12,870 nucleotides of DNA from the NCBI GenBank assembly GCA_027364495.1, contig DAHXPE010000472.1, positions 1-12,870 on the forward strand, read 5' to 3'. Positions 1-8,310 of the stretch are shown one piece after another. Position numbers and translations under genes: made by a program. Each line of letters begins with the position of its first letter. Position 1 is the first letter of the stretch. The notes beneath the pieces are model-generated. The model had not been told where the DNA came from and did not search any database. It worked only from the letters and a program-made list of their open reading frames with translations. The DNA is from Candidatus Heimdallarchaeota archaeon (lineage in GTDB: Archaea > Asgardarchaeota > Heimdallarchaeia > Hodarchaeales > LC-3).

Positions 1-23
1 GGGGAAGGTCAAAAATAACTTCC
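1..23. repeat. Left terminal inverted repeat of the insertion sequence
   Basis: The 23 bases, starting GGGGAAGGTC, are the reverse complement of 1701-1723 with a single mismatch at the third base (G here, A in the other copy). The match stops at base 24. It lies 49 bp beyond the transposase stop codon, as expected for an element end. Confidence 0.9.
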
Positions 24-72
24 TACTTTTTTTTTTAAACAAAAAATATTTTAAAAATTTGCAAACAATTTT

Positions 73-1466
73 TTATGGATGAATAGTGTATGTCAAATCT
101 GGGACAATGGGCCAATGTTCTATATTAATTCTTTCCATATCTTCATCAGAATATTTTTTTCTTTTTTCATAACTTTTTCCAATATAAAAACTCTCAACTG
201 TTAATCCAGACTTATTTGAAGTGTTTCTTATAAGATTAAGCATCGTATCTATTGAATCTAATGGTATTCCAGACCAATTAATGCTAATGGCACTGAATAA
301 TCTGTGTTCAATAGGATCCCATTTTGAAGTTCCTGGTGGGTAATGACAAACAGTTATATCTATTTGGAATTTAGATGCCAAAAGTTCTTGTAATTCATAT
401 TTCCATCCTTTTCTTCGATACCCATTTGCTCCTCCTGCATCACAAAGAATAAGTAATTTTTTCTTGCCAGCATATGAAGATTTTCCAATTTCTTCCCACC
501 ACTTTACTATCATATCTATTAGGTATTCAGATGTCTCATAAGAATCGTTGCAATAAACATATCCCTTATTATATTTTAAATCATAAATTCCAAAAGGAGT
601 TATCGTAACAGTCGATTTTGTTTTAAAATCATGGCCAAATACCTTTTTAGCTACCTTTTTCCAAAGTCGACCGGCATTTTTAAAAAGGCCAATTTTCTCT
701 TTCTTCTTTGTGTCAACTGAGATTACTGGATTTCCAGACTTTAAAAAACCTTTTTTGATCCTATTTATCTGTTCAAATTGCAAATCTCTATCATTATAAT
801 GTTGAGTTGAAATACTCTTAATACTTTCTTTTCGAGAAATATTAAGCTTTTTTAAATATTTTCGTATTGATGAAACAGAAATTTTTACATTTTGAAGTTT
901 TAGTTCTTCTTTAAAAAATGAAAGACTTTTTCTAATCCATCTTCTATGTGTCATGGGATCTCCTGCAACATGGTCTGAGACTAGATCTTCTAAAACCATA
1001 TCCAAGTTAGGGTACAGATGATTTAATGATTTTCTACCTCCACCTTCTTTTCTTGTTTTTCCTTTTGCTATAATACTTCCAGATAACAGCTCATTAATTC
1101 CCTTTGCAATAGTTTTGGGTCTATTTCTAGAAATTTGGATAATTTCATTTTATTTCTAGTTGTTATTGAAAGAGCTATAAATGCTGAAAATAATCTTTTT
1201 GAACGTTCATTTAAATTCATAAATAGGACTTGAATTAAACTTTTTGAAAGAATTATACTCTCTTGAAACTGGTCTGATACAAAATCTGTTCCATATACTT
1301 TTGCTTTCGCTTTAAATTTGTTTAAACCGTATAATTCAATATACCTTGCTTGTCCCTTCTTAGTTCTACAATCAATAACTTCTAAAGTGCTTTTATCAAA
1401 AAAATCCATAAGTATATATTGGATAAATGTAATTTTCATCCAAATGAAACGATATGCCAATTCCAA
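73..1466 (-). CDS. ISAzo13-family DDE transposase in two frames (candidate -1 frameshift)
   Basis: Frame 1 runs from 1466 (TTG start, with AAGGAA a few bases upstream) to a TAG at 1068-1070; frame 2 continues to the stop at 73. Joined by a -1 shift at 1113-1119 they give one 464-aa protein, a normal size for the family. The N-terminal helix-turn-helix region contains LNERSKRLF, matching the family pattern LNERqRRLl, and the shifted reading restores P-K-T-I-A-K-G-I-N-E-L. Downstream come VISVDTKKKE (catalytic D252), LCDAGGANG (D343), HYPPGTSKW and IEHRLFS (E387), the DDE triad with family-specific surroundings. About 85 residues precede the first recognisable family motif, longer than I would expect. 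The frames could reflect programmed frameshifting or a one-base loss in an A-run. Family assignment is secure; activity is not. Confidence 0.87.
1113..1119 (-). promoter_or_regulatory. Candidate -1 ribosomal frameshift heptamer CCCAAAA
   Basis: On the minus strand the zero-frame codons are GAC CCA AAA CTA, so the heptamer is phased exactly X XXY YYZ (C CCA AAA). A one-base backward slip gives CCC AAA ACT ATT GCA and enters the downstream frame precisely where transposase homology resumes. A weak stem (1067-1090, 8 pairs with one mismatch and one G-U) lies about 22 nt downstream, farther than the usual stimulator distance, and it contains the zero-frame stop. Confidence 0.55.
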
Positions 1467-1537
1467 ACACTTTTCCTTATAGTTTACTTCGTGCTTATTG
1501 ATTCGACTTTAAACATCGATTATCAATTTGAAGAAGC

Positions 1538-1546
1538 TATATATAA
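1538..1546 (-). promoter_or_regulatory. TATA box of the transposase gene
   Basis: On the minus strand the sequence reads TTATATATA, a close match to the archaeal TATA consensus. It predicts transcription starting near 1517, giving a leader of about 50 nt before the TTG at 1466. Confidence 0.5.
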
Positions 1547-1700
1547 GAGTTTGGGAGCATAAAATCGTTTTGTATGCTCATAAGCCTATAAAAATGCTTA
1601 TATAATTCCTGTGGTTAAGAATTTTGTTATGAATATCTAATTGCTAAGTTAATTATTCCCCTCTAACTAAAAAACATAAATTTTTATGAAATTAAAATTC

Positions 1701-1723
1701 GGAAGTTATTTTTGACCTTCTCC
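1701..1723. repeat. Right terminal inverted repeat of the insertion sequence
   Basis: It is the reverse complement of bases 1-23 with 22 of 23 identical and ends in GACCTTCTCC. The following bases, TAACTAT, are the first flanking sequence; no target duplication can be checked because the left flank is outside the window. Confidence 0.9.
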
Positions 1724-2083
1724 TAACTATAATTAAATATTAAAATTAGTGGTATTTATTAAAAACAAACCCGTAATTATTTTTGAAATTTAGTATAAAC
1801 TTATTTTTATTTATAAAATGATTTATTTTCTTGTTTTATTGTACACCACTATCATAATTATAAAAAAGACATTTCAATCGATTAGTTTTAGGTAATTATT
1901 GGAGTAGATTGAGTTTTTTTTAGCTTCAATTCTAAGTCTAATTATTTTCGTGAATCTTAATTCATGAGTTACCTACACTGAAAGATTTTTAAATAAATGT
2001 TTTATGAGTTAACATGTTACAAAGGTAACTTTTTTCGATCAGCTAAAAAATAAAAAATAAGTTTAATTAAAGGAAATAATATA
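1724..2083 (+). promoter_or_regulatory. Intergenic promoter region of the FtsX operon
   Basis: This 360-bp gap holds no convincing ORF. A TATA-like TTTAAATA at 1988-1995 would place the transcript start near 2017. Two direct copies of ATGAGTTA (1964-1971 and 2004-2011) lie exactly 40 bp apart around it. The ribosome site AAGGA (2069-2073) lies 10 nt before the permease ATG. Promoter placement is an inference from spacing alone. Confidence 0.4.
2016..2029. repeat. Inverted repeat GTTAC-AAAG-GTAAC, possible operator
   Basis: Perfect 5-bp arms with a 4-bp spacer sit at the predicted transcription start of the FtsX operon. Related half-sites, GAGTTACC at 1966-1973 and GAGTTAAC at 2006-2013, occur just upstream. 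A repressor bound here would block initiation; no candidate regulator is adjacent. Short arms make chance occurrence possible. Confidence 0.3.
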
Positions 2084-5000
2084 ATGAAACCAGTTTCGAT
2101 AATATTTGGAGCTAAATCCTTCATAAGAAGAAAACAAAAAAATTTTTTTGGGATTTTGGCAATAGCATTAGGCGTTAGTCTAATAACAGGAATAACAATA
2201 ACTGATCAAAGCCTATCTACAGGTTTTGGCATTTTTTTTACCTATGGACTAGGTGAAATCGATGGTACAGTCACATATTCAAACGGTTTTATGAATGATA
2301 GTATTGCGAACAAAATTGGAACGGACTTATTGACTTTACCCAATATTACTTCTTACACAACAGAATTATCACTACCTGTAATATCTTCTACTAATCAGGG
2401 ATTGATAAGCACGCAATCAATGTTGACAGGTATAAATAAAAATGATAATACGACTGTTTTTGGAAAATTACTTGATACCAATAATTCAGAAGTAAAAATT
2501 TCTAATTTAGGACCAAATCAGGTATTTATAGGAAATCAATTAGCTAAGGATCTTCGAGTAACAACCGGTGACAATTTCTCAATATCTATGACATTGGGTA
2601 AATTTCCTATACAACAAAATTTCACTATTAAAGATATCATAGTAAATCAGCAGCGAGGTGCAATGAGTAACAATCGTGCAATATTTCTTGATGGCTTTAT
2701 TTTACGACAAGAAATCGGTGTTTTTCTTGAAAAATTGAATTATCCTGTCAATGATCCAGTCAATGTTATTTTCTTAAAATTTAGTTCAGCTGTTAAAACG
2801 GATGCTGCGGGAAATTTATTAATAACCCAAATGAAAGATTTGTTAAAGAATAAAGCTGAAGTTATTTCTCTTGGTGGCATAAATATGCTTAGTTTTTCCA
2901 CTGATAGAATAACCATTAAAGATCTTGGTAAAACCTTGGCTGATGCTCTAGGAAATCTATTAAGTATTTTTGGTTCAATTTTGATTATTGCTGGTCTAAT
3001 TTTAATAGTTAATATTCAATTGATGACCATTGAAAACAAAGAAAAACAAATTGGTATTCAAAGAGCAGTTGGAACTAAAAACTTACAGATAATATTATCC
3101 AATCTTACTGAGTTTGTAATCAATGGATTAGTTGGTGGCTTAATAGGCATCATTGGTGGTATTTTCTTTGGTTGGATTCTTGTTTTAGCTTTTGGAGTGT
3201 CTTTTGGTTTTGATGGCTCTTTAATACCGATCACTGTTCCTCCTTCGATTCTTACAACAGCATTTTTCCTTGGTTTTTCAATATCTATTTTGGCAGGTCT
3301 CTATCCTTCTATTAAAGCTTCCCGAATAAACGTTATTGAAGTTTTAAGAGGTCTTGAATCAAAGAAATATAAAATAAAATCTGGATCTGGAATTTGGGGT
3401 TTTATTTTTGGTCTAATCTTGACTGTCTTAGGTTTGATTCAAGTAACGGCATTGTCTAAAAATCCTTTTAATTATCCATCAGCATATGTAAATGTTAACG
3501 ATGCAGAGGCTATCTATATTTCAACTACCTTTTTAATGGTAGGATTATTAGTATTATTAAGCTATTTCGTTTCTCAAAAGACAATTCTAACAATAGCTGG
3601 ACTTGCTCTTCTAGTTTATCCAATATTTCAATTAACATATATTTTTAATCAAATCAAAGCTGGCTCTGGAGGTGTCAATTATATATTAGTTATGACAATG
3701 TCACTAATTGGAGGATCGATTCTTCTTGTTAGTTTAAATTTAGATACTATAGCCTCAGTATCTGAATTTATATGTTCAAAATTTTTCTCAGCTATTAGTA
3801 TGATCTCATTTAAGCAAATGTCTTCTCAAAAGACACGTTCAACCCTAACATTCGCCATTTTTGCAATTATACTGACACTCAATATATTTCTTGCTTCATG
3901 GAGTTATTCTGATAGATATGGTGCGGTTCGAGAAGTTAATGTAATTGCAGGGAACTCTGATCTCTTGATTTTATCAAGTCAACCAGTTTCATCAAATGTC
4001 TCGAAATTATATACTCAAGAATTAAGGAGCAAATTTTCATCTATTACTCAAGCAGTGGCGATACCGAATTCGGATAATGCGATGTTATATCTGAACAATA
4101 ATGGTACAATTATAAATTCTAAAAATGTGACCAATATATTTCCAGTAAATATGTTTGCTGTCAGCAATGAAACTTTATCTCATTTCAACTTCGTACTCGA
4201 TCCTCAAAAACTTAACACAACAAATTTTTCATTCCCAAGTCAGTATTCAAAAGGACTTGAATTGGATAATAAAACAGAACCATTAGATCACTATTTACAA
4301 AGTAATATTCAAGAAGATGCAAATACTTGGAATTTTTTTTCATCAGGAATGATGGTGACTAATAAAACATCAGGTCAACAATTACCAGTCATTATTACTA
4401 GTTCTATAGCCACATTTGATATTGCATCTCAACAAATTCATTATTTAAAACAAGTTGGTGATCCAGTTTGGTTACCCCTTACTAATGGTTCATATCAAGA
4501 ATTTATTATTATAGCTACGTCCGAAAATAATCCTCTATTTGATTCAGCAATTTTGAGTCAATCAACTGGCTATTCAGGATTATCCAATGGTGCATTTATA
4601 CAAGAAAAATGGGCTAATGAGTTAGCTACATTTAATCCAAGTCCTGGACAATCATATCTTAACCAAAATAGATATTTTTTAGTTTCAACTACAAATCCCG
4701 TTAAGTCTACTGCAAATGAGCAATTAAGTGGTGACATTGAAGCGTGGTCAAATGGTGTACAATCCGGAACTTTTAGAACACAGGAAGGCGTGCTATATGG
4801 TTTTATCAGCACATCAGTATATTCTCTCTATTCAGCAACTTTTGATGGTCAATTCCGTGTTTTTCAATTTATGCAATACTTCACAACATTAGGATTTTTA
4901 TTTGGTGTTATTAGTCTACTTGTTGTCTCTGTAAGAACAGTTCAAGAGCGAAAAAGAGAAATTGGAATGATGAGAAGTATAGGAATTAAACGTTATGAAG

Positions 5001-5254
5001 TCGTGATATCTTTAATTTTAGAGTTATCAGTTATGGGTATAATAGGTCTTCTTATTGGCTTATTTAATGGAAATTTACTGGCCTATGGTCTAGTGACTAT
5101 TAATGGAGCTGGTTTTACAGCTTTCTTAATTCCTTGGGATACAATTGCAATATATACTGCTATTACTTTAGGAAGTGCATTATTTGCATCAATTATACCA
5201 GGTCGAATAGCATCTAGGATCCCACCATCTGATGCATTACGTTATACTGGTTAG
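2084..5254 (+). CDS. Large duplicated FtsX/MacB-type ABC transporter permease
   Basis: The membrane subunit of a type VII (MacB/LolCE/FtsX-like) ABC transporter, 1056 aa. Half 1 has a helix at about 21-40, an extracytoplasmic MacB-like domain at about 41-285, and three helices (about 288-311, 340-370, 388-410). Half 2 repeats this with a helix at about 587-605, a larger external domain at about 610-925 and helices at about 925-950, 970-1003 and 1019-1040. Four extra helices (about 428-551) join the halves, giving about 12. The coupling motifs ENKEKQIGIQRAVG and ERKREIGMMRSIG, and the terminal S-R-I...LR motif after each last helix, confirm the duplication. The start is supported by AAGGA 10 nt upstream. 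Such transporters usually move lipids, lipoproteins or peptides or do mechanical work across one membrane; the substrate is unknown here. It is the first gene of a three-gene operon. Confidence 0.9.
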   Translation: MKPVSIIFGAKSFIRRKQKNFFGILAIALGVSLITGITITDQSLSTGFGIFFTYGLGEIDGTVTYSNGFMNDSIANKIGTDLLTLPNITSYTTELSLPVISSTNQGLISTQSMLTGINKNDNTTVFGKLLDTNNSEVKISNLGPNQVFIGNQLAKDLRVTTGDNFSISMTLGKFPIQQNFTIKDIIVNQQRGAMSNNRAIFLDGFILRQEIGVFLEKLNYPVNDPVNVIFLKFSSAVKTDAAGNLLITQMKDLLKNKAEVISLGGINMLSFSTDRITIKDLGKTLADALGNLLSIFGSILIIAGLILIVNIQLMTIENKEKQIGIQRAVGTKNLQIILSNLTEFVINGLVGGLIGIIGGIFFGWILVLAFGVSFGFDGSLIPITVPPSILTTAFFLGFSISILAGLYPSIKASRINVIEVLRGLESKKYKIKSGSGIWGFIFGLILTVLGLIQVTALSKNPFNYPSAYVNVNDAEAIYISTTFLMVGLLVLLSYFVSQKTILTIAGLALLVYPIFQLTYIFNQIKAGSGGVNYILVMTMSLIGGSILLVSLNLDTIASVSEFICSKFFSAISMISFKQMSSQKTRSTLTFAIFAIILTLNIFLASWSYSDRYGAVREVNVIAGNSDLLILSSQPVSSNVSKLYTQELRSKFSSITQAVAIPNSDNAMLYLNNNGTIINSKNVTNIFPVNMFAVSNETLSHFNFVLDPQKLNTTNFSFPSQYSKGLELDNKTEPLDHYLQSNIQEDANTWNFFSSGMMVTNKTSGQQLPVIITSSIATFDIASQQIHYLKQVGDPVWLPLTNGSYQEFIIIATSENNPLFDSAILSQSTGYSGLSNGAFIQEKWANELATFNPSPGQSYLNQNRYFLVSTTNPVKSTANEQLSGDIEAWSNGVQSGTFRTQEGVLYGFISTSVYSLYSATFDGQFRVFQFMQYFTTLGFLFGVISLLVVSVRTVQERKREIGMMRSIGIKRYEVVISLILELSVMGIIGLLIGLFNGNLLAYGLVTINGAGFTAFLIPWDTIAIYTAITLGSALFASIIPGRIASRIPPSDALRYTG

Positions 5255-5259
5255 GAGGT
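5254..5259 (+). promoter_or_regulatory. Strong Shine-Dalgarno site overlapping the permease stop
   Basis: GGAGGT shares its first G with the TAG stop of the permease and lies 7 nt before the ATG at 5267. This fixes the ATPase start and points to coupled translation of the operon. Confidence 0.7.
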
Positions 5260-5266
5260 TCATTAT

Positions 5267-5971
5267 ATGACTGAAACAATATTAAAAATTGTAAATTTGC
5301 ATAAAAAGTATGCTGAAGGAACACCTGCAGAGGTTCACGCTTTGAGAGGCATAAATCTGGAAATCGTCAAAGGTGAAATGGTTGCTATTATGGGTCCTTC
5401 AGGTTGTGGAAAATCTACCCTTCTTAATATGATTGGTGGCTTAGATGCCTATTCTGATGGGCACTTATTCATCAATGGAACTGAAATAAATAGATATACT
5501 GATAATGAAATGTCAGAATTTCGTTCAAAAAATTTGGGCTTTATTTTTCAATTATTCAACTTATTTGATTTCTTAACAGCCTCACAGAATGTTATGATTC
5601 CATTACTAATTCAAAAGGTTCCTAAAGATAAAGCTAAACGACAGGCTGACATGCTTCTTCGAGTTTTAGGCCTTGGCTCTCATTTAGATCATTTACCAAA
5701 CCAACTTTCAGGTGGTCAGCAACAACGAGTGGCAATAGCAAGGTCGTTAGTTACTAATCCTGCATTGTTGTTAGGAGATGAACCAACAGGTGATCTTGAT
5801 TCTGCTACTAGTGAAGATATTATTTCATTATTCAGACGTATAAATAAAGAAAACAAACAAACATTGGTTCTTGTCACTCATAGTCAATGGATCGCCGATC
5901 AATGTGATAGAATCATACGTATTTCTGATGGTAAAGTGCTATCAGATTCATTAAATGGAGGTCATGATTAA
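5267..5971 (+). CDS. LolD/MacB-type ABC transporter ATPase
   Basis: A soluble 234-aa nucleotide-binding subunit that powers the FtsX-type permease encoded just upstream. All catalytic motifs are intact: Walker A GPSGCGKS (43-50), Q-loop in GFIFQLFNL (Q95), signature LSGGQQQR (147-154), Walker B LLLGDE (167-172), D-loop GDLDS and switch histidine H205. The FIFQxxNL and ADEPTGDLDS-type wording (here GDEPTGDLDS) is typical of the LolD/MacB/FtsE group, not of importer ATPases. The start is fixed by GGAGGT 7 nt upstream. Its TAA stop shares one base with the ATG of the next gene (TAATG), so the two are translationally coupled. It presumably pairs with the second, membrane-tethered ATPase encoded next, or forms a homodimer. 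Confidence 0.93.
   Translation: MTETILKIVNLHKKYAEGTPAEVHALRGINLEIVKGEMVAIMGPSGCGKSTLLNMIGGLDAYSDGHLFINGTEINRYTDNEMSEFRSKNLGFIFQLFNLFDFLTASQNVMIPLLIQKVPKDKAKRQADMLLRVLGLGSHLDHLPNQLSGGQQQRVAIARSLVTNPALLLGDEPTGDLDSATSEDIISLFRRINKENKQTLVLVTHSQWIADQCDRIIRISDGKVLSDSLNGGHD
5957..5962 (+). promoter_or_regulatory. Shine-Dalgarno site of the fused ATPase gene
   Basis: GGAGGT lies 8 nt before the ATG at 5971, inside the end of the preceding ATPase gene. It favours that start over the in-frame ATG 36 nt later, which has a weaker AGGA. Confidence 0.65.
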
Positions 5972-7944
5972 TGACTGCGATTAATGAAAAAAAATTAGGA
6001 AATTTTATGTCTACTATGCTTATTTCAAAAACACATCAAAAGGAAAATTATAATTTGACTAAAAATATCAAATATACTCTTATGCATCCAAAATTATCAG
6101 GGATTTCTCAAAACCTGCTGTCATATATCATAATTTTGGTGGATATATTGGTTGGTATTTTTGTCATAAGCATTTTAGAACTCTTAAAAATAACCAATTT
6201 GATACTACTATTTTTAGCTTTCATTGCAAGCTATATTTTAATGAATATGTTTCTAAAGCACTATTATAATAAGCCACAAAGTTCGGTTTCTGAATTAAAC
6301 ACCTTTGTCATCGCAAGTAAACCTATAACAAATCGTTCAATTGAGCTATATAAATCTCCTCAACAACGGATGAATTTTGAGAATAAAATTAAATCATTAC
6401 ATGATGCTTATAAAAAAGAAATATTTGATATCATTACTTCAGAAGTTAAAAATGATTATGAACTAAAATATTCATTAAAAATTCTTCGTTCAGCAAGTTC
6501 CAGTATTAATGGTATATCTGTTAAAGAATCAGAAAAAGAATTGTACGAGTGGGTTACTGAAGCTCTTGAGAAAATGTATAAAGGAACAAGAATTAGTTAT
6601 TGGGATACCGGTGATGGAAAATATCGAATAGTTGTTACAAATCCTGATCAAAAGCGTGAATTCTTCGAAATTTCCAAAGATATAAGTGGTATTATTGATG
6701 AATTGAATTTGTTGATTTTCACCAATCATTACAAAGAAGTAATAGGTCCATTGTTTGACGAAATTCTATTCCTTGTAAATCCATTATCCAAGAGTTCATT
6801 CTACCAAGATTTTAAAATTTCTTCTAATATATATGACGAAAATTTTTCAGAACTTCTCAGGGTACTTCTTTCAAAAAGTCTTGGCATGCAGGAAGTTCTT
6901 AAGATGACCAGGCGGCAATTTACAAGATTAAATGAGGCTAAAGCGGATCTTGATGAAGAATCAAAGGATATTCAATCAGTAGAATTAGATAAATTAATAA
7001 CTAAATTTTCAATAAATGGATCAATGGAGCAATTATTAGAAAATTTAGAGACTTTAATAGCATTATTATCAGTTATTTCCCAGAATTTAAGGAATATTGA
7101 TTTCAATGCTGTTACTAAAGGTACGCCTGAAACTTTCAAATCTATTTCAGATTTATATTTTGCTATTGAAAAATTACGATTTATATCGACATGGTTTGAA
7201 GATATAGCATCATATACAAATATATCAGGTGGTTCAGTTGCTGATATAAACTCTACAGTCAAAGAAGAAATACCTACAGATGTCATTTTACGAGCAAAGG
7301 ATGTTTATAAAACCTTTAATACGAGAGGCGGAACAGTGTATGCTGTTCGTGGAGTTTCATTTGATGTTAAACAAGGTGAATTTATTGGTTTGTTTGGTCC
7401 TTCAGGAAGTGGAAAAACTACATTATTGAATATGATGGCAGGTTTAGATATGCCAGAAGAAGGAACAATTTATATTGATGGAATTGCGTTAAATTCATTG
7501 TCCAATAATAAACTTACAACTCTTCGAAGAGATAAAATGGGCTTTATTTTCCAGTTTTATAATTTAATTCCAGTTTTAAAAAACAAAGAAAATGTCTCCT
7601 ATCCAGCTGAAATTGGACCACGTTCGAATGTTAAGAATGCCTCACCCCTTTTAGAAGCTGTGCAATTAAAATCTTTTGAAAATCAGTACCCAACAAAGTT
7701 AAGTGGAGGACAGATGCAACGAGTCACTATTGCTAGATCATTAATTAATAAACCAAAAATTTTATTTGCAGATGAACCAACTGGAGATCTTGACTCAGTA
7801 ACAGGAAAAGAGGTCATGGAATTATTAGCTAAATTCAATAAAGAAAATGGAACTGCAATTATTTTAGTTACTCATGATAAATCACTCCTTTCTTATTGTT
7901 CACGGGTCATTAATATGACTGATGGTCAAATTTTATCTTCTTAA
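5971..7944 (+). CDS. Membrane-tethered ABC ATPase with a large unidentified helical domain
   Basis: A 657-aa protein in three parts. Residues 1-47 are polar, and 48-68 and 74-94 are two membrane helices. Residues of about 110-430 form a charged, mostly helical region that I do not recognise. Residues of about 437-657 are a complete LolD/MacB-type ATPase: Walker A GPSGSGKT (476-483), Q528, signature LSGGQMQR (577-584), Walker B ILFADE (597-602), GDLDS and H635. Nothing in the ATPase is degenerate. With the upstream duplicated permease and separate ATPase it suggests an asymmetric complex with two different ATPases, one anchored through its own hairpin of helices. The helical domain probably stays cytoplasmic, since it continues into the ATPase after two helices, and could be regulatory or a docking platform; that is inference. 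Ordinary family members lack this N-terminal extension of about 435 residues. Confidence 0.88.
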   Translation: MTAINEKKLGNFMSTMLISKTHQKENYNLTKNIKYTLMHPKLSGISQNLLSYIIILVDILVGIFVISILELLKITNLILLFLAFIASYILMNMFLKHYYNKPQSSVSELNTFVIASKPITNRSIELYKSPQQRMNFENKIKSLHDAYKKEIFDIITSEVKNDYELKYSLKILRSASSSINGISVKESEKELYEWVTEALEKMYKGTRISYWDTGDGKYRIVVTNPDQKREFFEISKDISGIIDELNLLIFTNHYKEVIGPLFDEILFLVNPLSKSSFYQDFKISSNIYDENFSELLRVLLSKSLGMQEVLKMTRRQFTRLNEAKADLDEESKDIQSVELDKLITKFSINGSMEQLLENLETLIALLSVISQNLRNIDFNAVTKGTPETFKSISDLYFAIEKLRFISTWFEDIASYTNISGGSVADINSTVKEEIPTDVILRAKDVYKTFNTRGGTVYAVRGVSFDVKQGEFIGLFGPSGSGKTTLLNMMAGLDMPEEGTIYIDGIALNSLSNNKLTTLRRDKMGFIFQFYNLIPVLKNKENVSYPAEIGPRSNVKNASPLLEAVQLKSFENQYPTKLSGGQMQRVTIARSLINKPKILFADEPTGDLDSVTGKEVMELLAKFNKENGTAIILVTHDKSLLSYCSRVINMTDGQILSS

Positions 7945-7977
7945 TATATCAATTTAAATATCATTCAATATTTATTC

Positions 7978-7983
7978 TTTTTT
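7978..7983 (+). terminator. U-rich terminator of the FtsX operon
   Basis: Six T, 33 nt after the stop codon and followed by further T-rich sequence, fit the U-tract terminators used by archaea. No stable stem precedes it. Confidence 0.4.
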
Positions 7984-8256
7984 GTACTATTCTTTCTTTA
8001 AAAGTTATTCATTTGCAAATAAAAATGTTCCTAAATTAATAAAATTATTAATTGTTTTATTAATTCCTATCATTATTGTTTTACCTACTTTATATTTTTA
8101 TTTCAGAAATTTCTATATTTCTTATTTACAAGAATAATTCTAGTTAGATGTCTGGAAAAGGGGTTTATTCAAAATAAATCTTTGTTTAGAAATTACAGTG
8201 AATTATAATTTTAAATTCATATATATGGTAAGATTATAAAATTTCAAAATACATCT

Positions 8257-8266
8257 AAAAAAAAAA
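8257..8266 (-). terminator. U-rich terminator of the metal-transport operon
   Basis: Ten A on the plus strand give a ten-U tract on the minus transcript, about 45 nt after the ATPase stop, preceded by another six-U tract (8271-8276). This is a typical archaeal U-tract terminator, placed as expected. Confidence 0.5.
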
Positions 8267-8310
8267 TTTGAAAAAATATTACCAATTTACTTCTTCATAA
8301 CAACTTACAA

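Larger units (their letters stand above)
1..1723 (-). mobile_element. ISAzo13-family insertion sequence, apparently complete
   Basis: The segment is bounded by near-identical inverted repeats at 1-23 and 1701-1723 and carries one transposase on the minus strand whose sequence matches the ISAzo13 (Rhodopirellula-type DDE) family. Length is about 1.72 kb. The transposase promoter lies inside the element near 1540, and about 230 bp between the transposase start and the right repeat hold no ORF that I can support. The left repeat begins at the first base of the window, so the outermost bases and the target duplication on that side cannot be seen. The element ends about 360 bp upstream of the FtsX transporter operon and points away from it. 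Confidence 0.88.
7945..8310. other. Convergent intergenic region, no supported gene
   Basis: This 366-bp gap lies between the ends of two convergent operons. It is strongly AT-rich and contains T-runs suited to termination on each strand. One open frame (7982-8137) would encode a single hydrophobic segment but has only a TTG start inside a T-run and no ribosome site, so I do not call it. Confidence 0.6.

Noticed and set aside
1067..1090. Stem downstream of the slippery heptamer as frameshift stimulator
   Set aside because: It is weak (mismatch and G-U pair) and about 22 nt away instead of the usual 5-9 nt, so it is not counted as support.
4570..4812. Antisense frame inside the FtsX permease gene
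   Set aside because: It is a shadow of a gene with strong homology and has no start signals. The same holds for the antisense frames at 6529-6729, 6972-7286, 8329-8541, 10043-10240 and 10394-10600.
7982..8137. Short plus-strand frame encoding one hydrophobic segment in the convergent gap
   Set aside because: Only a TTG start within a T-run, no ribosome site, and hydrophobic codons arise by chance in such AT-rich DNA; it also overlaps the likely terminator.
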